IMG/VR virus record: IMGVR_UViG_3300028114_000053
Location: 1-33,764 of that record
DNA length: 33,764 nucleotides
Origin: a virus
Strand: one strand, 5' to 3'
Below, piece by piece: positions 29,683 to 33,764 of the stretch. Within the stretch, counting starts at the first letter, position 1. Each line of letters begins with the position of its first letter. The position numbers and the translations under genes are program-made. Under the pieces are notes generated by a model that saw nothing but the letters and a program-made list of their open reading frames with translations, did no database searches and was not told where the DNA came from.

Positions 29683-32600
29683 TTAGTCACCAATCAATCG
29701 TGAGAATAGTACATCGTATGCTGATTTAGCATTAGGGTTTTTTCCTGCAATCTCTTGCAATTTTATTTTAATGCTCTGACGTAACAAGTCCTTGTAGTTC
29801 TGCTGTGTATCACCGTTTCCGGTAATAGAATCACGTGCAGTTCTATATGCCTCAAACTCATTAACCATCTTTGTAAGTAGTCCACGAGTCTTAGGCTGTG
29901 TAGTAATTGTCTTGTCTTGTAGCATATTTACAAGGTCTTGATAGGCACGCTGGCGCTGGATCTGACGACCTGCACCACCTGTTCCTAACTCTTCCTGTAA
30001 TACTGGACGTGTGCTCTTAAACTGGTCTGCCCAGGTAGTCCATTGTAAACGAATCTGGCGCTTACCCTCATCTGAAGGTGTAGACGCAAGATCTGCTTCG
30101 TATAATTCTTTTTGGCTGTAATAGAACTGAATGTCCTTTGCAGCTCCTACTTCCTTTAGGTAGTCATCAAGAGTCTTGCTCTTTTTTAGACCTGCTTGGA
30201 AGATAATCTTGTAAGCATCAAAGTTAAAGTCACCCTTTGTTGGGATAAGGAAAGGAGCACCTTCCTTGTACTTCTCAATCAAGCCTTTGTTCTCTTGAAT
30301 CCAAGTATCAGCACCTTCTACAGCACGTACAATTGCTACTGTATTACGTTCTGATTCAGATATAGTAAATGGCATCTGATTAGGATAGAGCTTGATCCAC
30401 TCTTGTGTGGTTCTATCAATGTCACCATTATATGTTTGTAGCAAGTTGTTAAATACTTGCTTAAAGTTTGTGCGTTCGTTGTCACGTACCCACTTAGCCA
30501 TATCAGACTTGAGTGTCACCTGTGGTGATGCTGGAGCAATGAAGCCAAACACTGCACGAAGTGCTAGAACACTCAGGGTTGCAGACTGCAACTTGTCCTT
30601 GTATGCCTGTAGTTCACCAGGCGTTGGTGGAACTTCAACTTCTTGTCCGTTAATAATCTGAATAGTAGGCTTTGGGCTATAGCCTGCAGCCTCTAGGTAA
30701 GTTACACCCTTACGGAACGCAGATGCGTACTGTGATGAACGCTCATCCTTGTTTAATGCACCCAATATACGGTTAACGTGGGCAGGCATAAGTGCGTTAA
30801 TCATTGGAGCATCTTCACCATACTCGCCTAAGAAGGCTCGTTCTAGTTCACCAAATTGAGGTATCAGGTTGCCCATTACCTTGATAGGAAACGCTGCTAA
30901 TGGACCTGCAAATGTAGGAAATAATGAATCAGGGTTCATAGAAGGTGTAATCATTTTCAACTTACCTGAGAACTCTACTGGCATTGGGATCTGGAATGCA
31001 GTCTCTACACCAAATGCCTTCATTACGCCATTGACAGCCTTGTATACAGGGTTTAATCCTGGATAGAAGAAGTATTGTTCACCATTATCGTCTGTTTGTA
31101 CAAAGCCAGAGTGTGCAATACCCTCATAAGTAAGAGATGCACGTACAACTGCCTCTGGGTTGTACCTTACGGTACGTCCAATACGACGATAGAAGTCCTC
31201 AGTAGCACGATAGAAGCGTGCAAAGTTACGTCCTGACATAGCCAACTGGCTACGTACTGCAGGATTGTCCACAAATGCTAGGACTCTCTCACGAGCAAGG
31301 TCTTCTGCAATGTCAACTAAGTGGCGAGTAGCTCTATCCTTAGCTTCAGCAAGTGCATCATCTGTTAGACCCTTAGTGAACTGGTCCATAATGCGCTTTT
31401 CAAAGCCTGTAGCACGCATATCCTTGCGGATTTGTGTTAACTGGTAGATAACTAATGGCTCACGTGAGAATCTGGCGTTAGCCTCTCCCATATAGCCCCA
31501 TAGTTTCTCGCTAATACCGGCAGCAAACTGGTTTCCCTCTGTTACTGGAACCAATACTGGGCCTGCAATCCACTTAGGAGCGAGAGCAAAGTCTTCAGCA
31601 TCTGGCAAATCATCTAAACCAAGGTTACGTGCAGATACTTTTACTCTACCAGTACCATCAACAAAGCGGATCTTGCTTAGTAGTTCTTGGTTTATTTCGC
31701 CATTTTCTTTAGCCAAGAGATTCCTTGTTGCGTCAAATGCACGTTTTGCGTGAGTATCTACTGTTTCTCCAGGAACACTGTACAACTGAAAACGCTCACG
31801 CTGTTGTTCCGTTAAGCCTCTAAGGTATGTAGCAATTTCATCTATTGCTTTACCTTCATCATTAAGGTTAGCAACAGCGATGCTACCAATCTCATCATTT
31901 GCTATACGACTAATCTGTACAAGCCAACCAAGACGAGCCTCTGTACTTGCTACTGGACTAAACATACCAAACTGGCGCTTGCCATATGTTTGCTTGTATT
32001 TAACGCCATCATAAGTAATAGCTGCCATTTCACCAAAGCGTTCAACATCATCAGTTGCAGCCATAAACTGGTCTGCTCCACGAAGGCCATTTTTGCCACC
32101 TTCACCAATGATACGCATAGTATCTCTTAGGCGACCAAATTGAGCAAACTCTGCTAAAAACTCTGCAGCTTCTTTGTCAAGAAACTTGCCAACCATTGAA
32201 TCCATCAATGCTTCAGCCATAATAGTTTGCACTGCGTTAACGTCACCAGCCTCAGATGCTTTAGCAATCCTAGCGTTGTAGGCGTTAACTTCTTTTTTGC
32301 GTACAATCTTGTTAATAAAACCTAAGTTACCTTCACCTGATGCCATACGTAGACGTGTTGATAGGAAACGTCCTTTGACAAGTCCCCAAGGTGAGTCACC
32401 TACTGCAAGGTGTAGCATTAAATCTTCTGCTGCGTTACGTACTGGAAACTTTGGTCCTGCTAGAGTTCCTAAAGTCCACGCGCTAGTTAGATCATCTGCC
32501 CATTGCTTCTGTGAAGCACCGACTACGTTATCAATAATTCCTGAACGAGCAGCAAGACGGTCTACGTCTTGGATACTAGGAGTAGAGATAGATTCAGATA

Positions 32601-33764
32601 GTTGGTAATCAAACAACGCAGAACGCTGTCCATTTTCTAACATATCTGGATTTACAATCTTGGCAATCTCAATACCGTTCTCATCAAGCTCACGAGTAAT
32701 AGTAGGAGTTGCGTAAGCCTTTGGAACACCCTTGCTACCGAAGTTGCGTAGGAATGTCTTACCAGCTTCTGACTTATCTACACCACGAATAGTTGCAATC
32801 GTGTACCAGACACCTTCGTAGATCTGCTTGCGCTGACCTTCATTACCTGCAGTAAATGCTTCTGCGATAATCTTTGAGTGGTAACGAGAGTTAGCAAGTC
32901 GAGCCAAACGGTACACCTGTGTTGGTGCATCATCTGCTAGTACATTAAAACGGTTATCACGAAAGAATGGGATAGTTGCAAACTTACGTGCAAAGCGGTC
33001 TAAACGTCCTTGGATCTGGTTAAGTGACATACGCACTGAACCATCTGCACCCTTGAGACGACCTACTTGACGTTCTCCAGCAGCAAGTTCTGTAACATCA
33101 TCTGTTAAACCTGCTGCGATATCTTCAAACTGAATCTTGTCTGTACCATAAAAGGTATCAACAATCTTCTGTCCTACTTTGTCAATATTAAATACTTTGT
33201 TTGCAGTACGAAGAGTATTGATGCGTGCTTTACGAGCAGCATCTAAAGTTGGGATAAGTGGAACCTGTCGTCCAGGTTGTCCCTTAATAATGTTTCTAAC
33301 GTCTACGGTATTTTGTAGGTAGTTCTTAGCAGTTGCTGCGTCTTTAACACCAGCTTTAATAAACTCATCTATTGCTGCAGGACCAAACTCTGGTGCTATA
33401 CGGCGTAACTCATCAGACAAAGCAACTTGAGCGCGTAGGTCTTTACTTGTTTTACGAATGGTAGATAGTTCATCTAGCTTAGAACCGTATAGATTAAAGA
33501 AATCTACTACACCTTTTTGTGCAAAAACTCTATCTAGGTTCTCTGTATTACCAGCAGTTGCTAAAAGGTTACGTCCGTAACTAAACTTTTCTTTGTTAAG
33601 AACATTAAATAGTAGGAAGTCTCCAGCATCGTATGCCTTCTTAGCCTTACCTAATACTAGGAATGGATCTGCAAAGATACGATATGAGGCATCAACGAAT
33701 CCTGAGATTCCCTTGTACAGAAAGCCTGAACCTTCTTGAGATCCTGGAAGCAAGTTAGCAATCT
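29683..33764 (-). CDS. Giant virion protein, N terminus outside window (1360+ aa)
   Basis: The open frame runs to the window edge; the TTG at 33753 has no ribosome-binding site and upstream codons are open, so the true start is outside. It is helical throughout, without a recognisable enzyme core. Segments include IRGVDKSEAGKTFLRNFGSK, FPVRNAAEDLMLHLAVGDSP, FARFYRATEDFYRRIGRTVR and SESERNTVAIVRAVEGADTW. Several hydrophobic helices near residues 840-960 could contact a membrane. Size and location suggest an ejected internal or polyvalent protein. It is probably not a tape measure because it precedes the capsid gene. Confidence 0.55.
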   Translation of the reverse strand, partial: IANLLPGSQEGSGFLYKGISGFVDASYRIFADPFLVLGKAKKAYDAGDFLLFNVLNKEKFSYGRNLLATAGNTENLDRVFAQKGVVDFFNLYGSKLDELSTIRKTSKDLRAQVALSDELRRIAPEFGPAAIDEFIKAGVKDAATAKNYLQNTVDVRNIIKGQPGRQVPLIPTLDAARKARINTLRTANKVFNIDKVGQKIVDTFYGTDKIQFEDIAAGLTDDVTELAAGERQVGRLKGADGSVRMSLNQIQGRLDRFARKFATIPFFRDNRFNVLADDAPTQVYRLARLANSRYHSKIIAEAFTAGNEGQRKQIYEGVWYTIATIRGVDKSEAGKTFLRNFGSKGVPKAYATPTITRELDENGIEIAKIVNPDMLENGQRSALFDYQLSESISTPSIQDVDRLAARSGIIDNVVGASQKQWADDLTSAWTLGTLAGPKFPVRNAAEDLMLHLAVGDSPWGLVKGRFLSTRLRMASGEGNLGFINKIVRKKEVNAYNARIAKASEAGDVNAVQTIMAEALMDSMVGKFLDKEAAEFLAEFAQFGRLRDTMRIIGEGGKNGLRGADQFMAATDDVERFGEMAAITYDGVKYKQTYGKRQFGMFSPVASTEARLGWLVQISRIANDEIGSIAVANLNDEGKAIDEIATYLRGLTEQQRERFQLYSVPGETVDTHAKRAFDATRNLLAKENGEINQELLSKIRFVDGTGRVKVSARNLGLDDLPDAEDFALAPKWIAGPVLVPVTEGNQFAAGISEKLWGYMGEANARFSREPLVIYQLTQIRKDMRATGFEKRIMDQFTKGLTDDALAEAKDRATRHLVDIAEDLARERVLAFVDNPAVRSQLAMSGRNFARFYRATEDFYRRIGRTVRYNPEAVVRASLTYEGIAHSGFVQTDDNGEQYFFYPGLNPVYKAVNGVMKAFGVETAFQIPMPVEFSGKLKMITPSMNPDSLFPTFAGPLAAFPIKVMGNLIPQFGELERAFLGEYGEDAPMINALMPAHVNRILGALNKDERSSQYASAFRKGVTYLEAAGYSPKPTIQIINGQEVEVPPTPGELQAYKDKLQSATLSVLALRAVFGFIAPASPQVTLKSDMAKWVRDNERTNFKQVFNNLLQTYNGDIDRTTQEWIKLYPNQMPFTISESERNTVAIVRAVEGADTWIQENKGLIEKYKEGAPFLIPTKGDFNFDAYKIIFQAGLKKSKTLDDYLKEVGAAKDIQFYYSQKELYEADLASTPSDEGKRQIRLQWTTWADQFKSTRPVLQEELGTGGAGRQIQRQRAYQDLVNMLQDKTITTQPKTRGLLTKMVNEFEAYRTARDSITGNGDTQQNYKDLLRQSIKIKLQEIAGKNPNAKSAYDVLFSRLIGD

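Overview
The window looks like most of one arm of a tailed bacteriophage genome, probably from a virus of an actinobacterium. Actinobacterial markers are a WhiB-type iron-sulfur regulator (9626-9901), a 20S-proteasome beta-like Ntn hydrolase (11625-12182), and promoter geometry that fits leaderless mRNAs. Base composition is visibly lower in GC than that of typical soil actinophages. A low-GC aquatic actinobacterial host is therefore an attractive but unproven inference. No integrase, tRNA, rRNA, CRISPR array or insertion sequence was seen. The terminase, portal and DNA polymerase are not visible and presumably lie outside the window.

Layout. (1) 1-212: non-coding left end with two DnaA-box-like sites and a GAAC-N4-GTTC palindrome. 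(2) 213-4655, plus strand: a very dense early or accessory operon of tiny genes, many too short for routine ORF calling. They overlap by 1-14 bases and often use the same ribosome-binding cassette. The operon ends with a secreted lytic transglycosylase and a frameshifted cytosine methyltransferase that carries a second reading frame inside it. (3) A bidirectional terminator at 4675-4712. (4) 12182 down to 4712, minus strand: proteasome-like protease, small genes, Cas4-like nuclease, a Cys-rich protein, WhiB, RecA/DnaB-type ATPase, Hjc-like nuclease, a split CHC2/TOPRIM primase, MazG-like protein, adenine/cytosine-N4 methyltransferase, sigma-like factor, restriction-fold nuclease and an FmdB zinc ribbon. 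This is a replication, recombination and regulation operon. (5) 12190-12254: divergent promoters sharing a palindrome. They drive the operon above and a short plus-strand pair (zinc-ribbon protein and HNH endonuclease), which ends at a second bidirectional terminator (12904-12945). (6) 33764 down to 12962, minus strand: the late operon.

The late operon reads, in transcription order: a 1350+ residue protein cut by the window edge, three more large proteins (227, 563 and 432 aa), a scaffold-like protein, an N4-gp56-type major capsid protein with an inserted beta domain, small head and basic proteins, a collagen-like fibre, a glycosyltransferase, tail and fibre proteins, and a lysis cassette (membrane protein, M15-type peptidase endolysin, holin). 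No tape measure or sheath is evident, so a short-tailed (podovirus-like) virion is plausible, with the large upstream proteins as candidate ejection proteins. This is inference.

The most interesting points are: the proteasome-like protease whose start places the catalytic threonine at position 1; the divergent leaderless promoter pair sharing an operator-like palindrome; an apparently dual-coding methyltransferase gene; the collagen-like fibre beside a glycosyltransferase; and a beta module shared by the major capsid protein and a tail protein. All functions were read from sequence by eye, with no database search.
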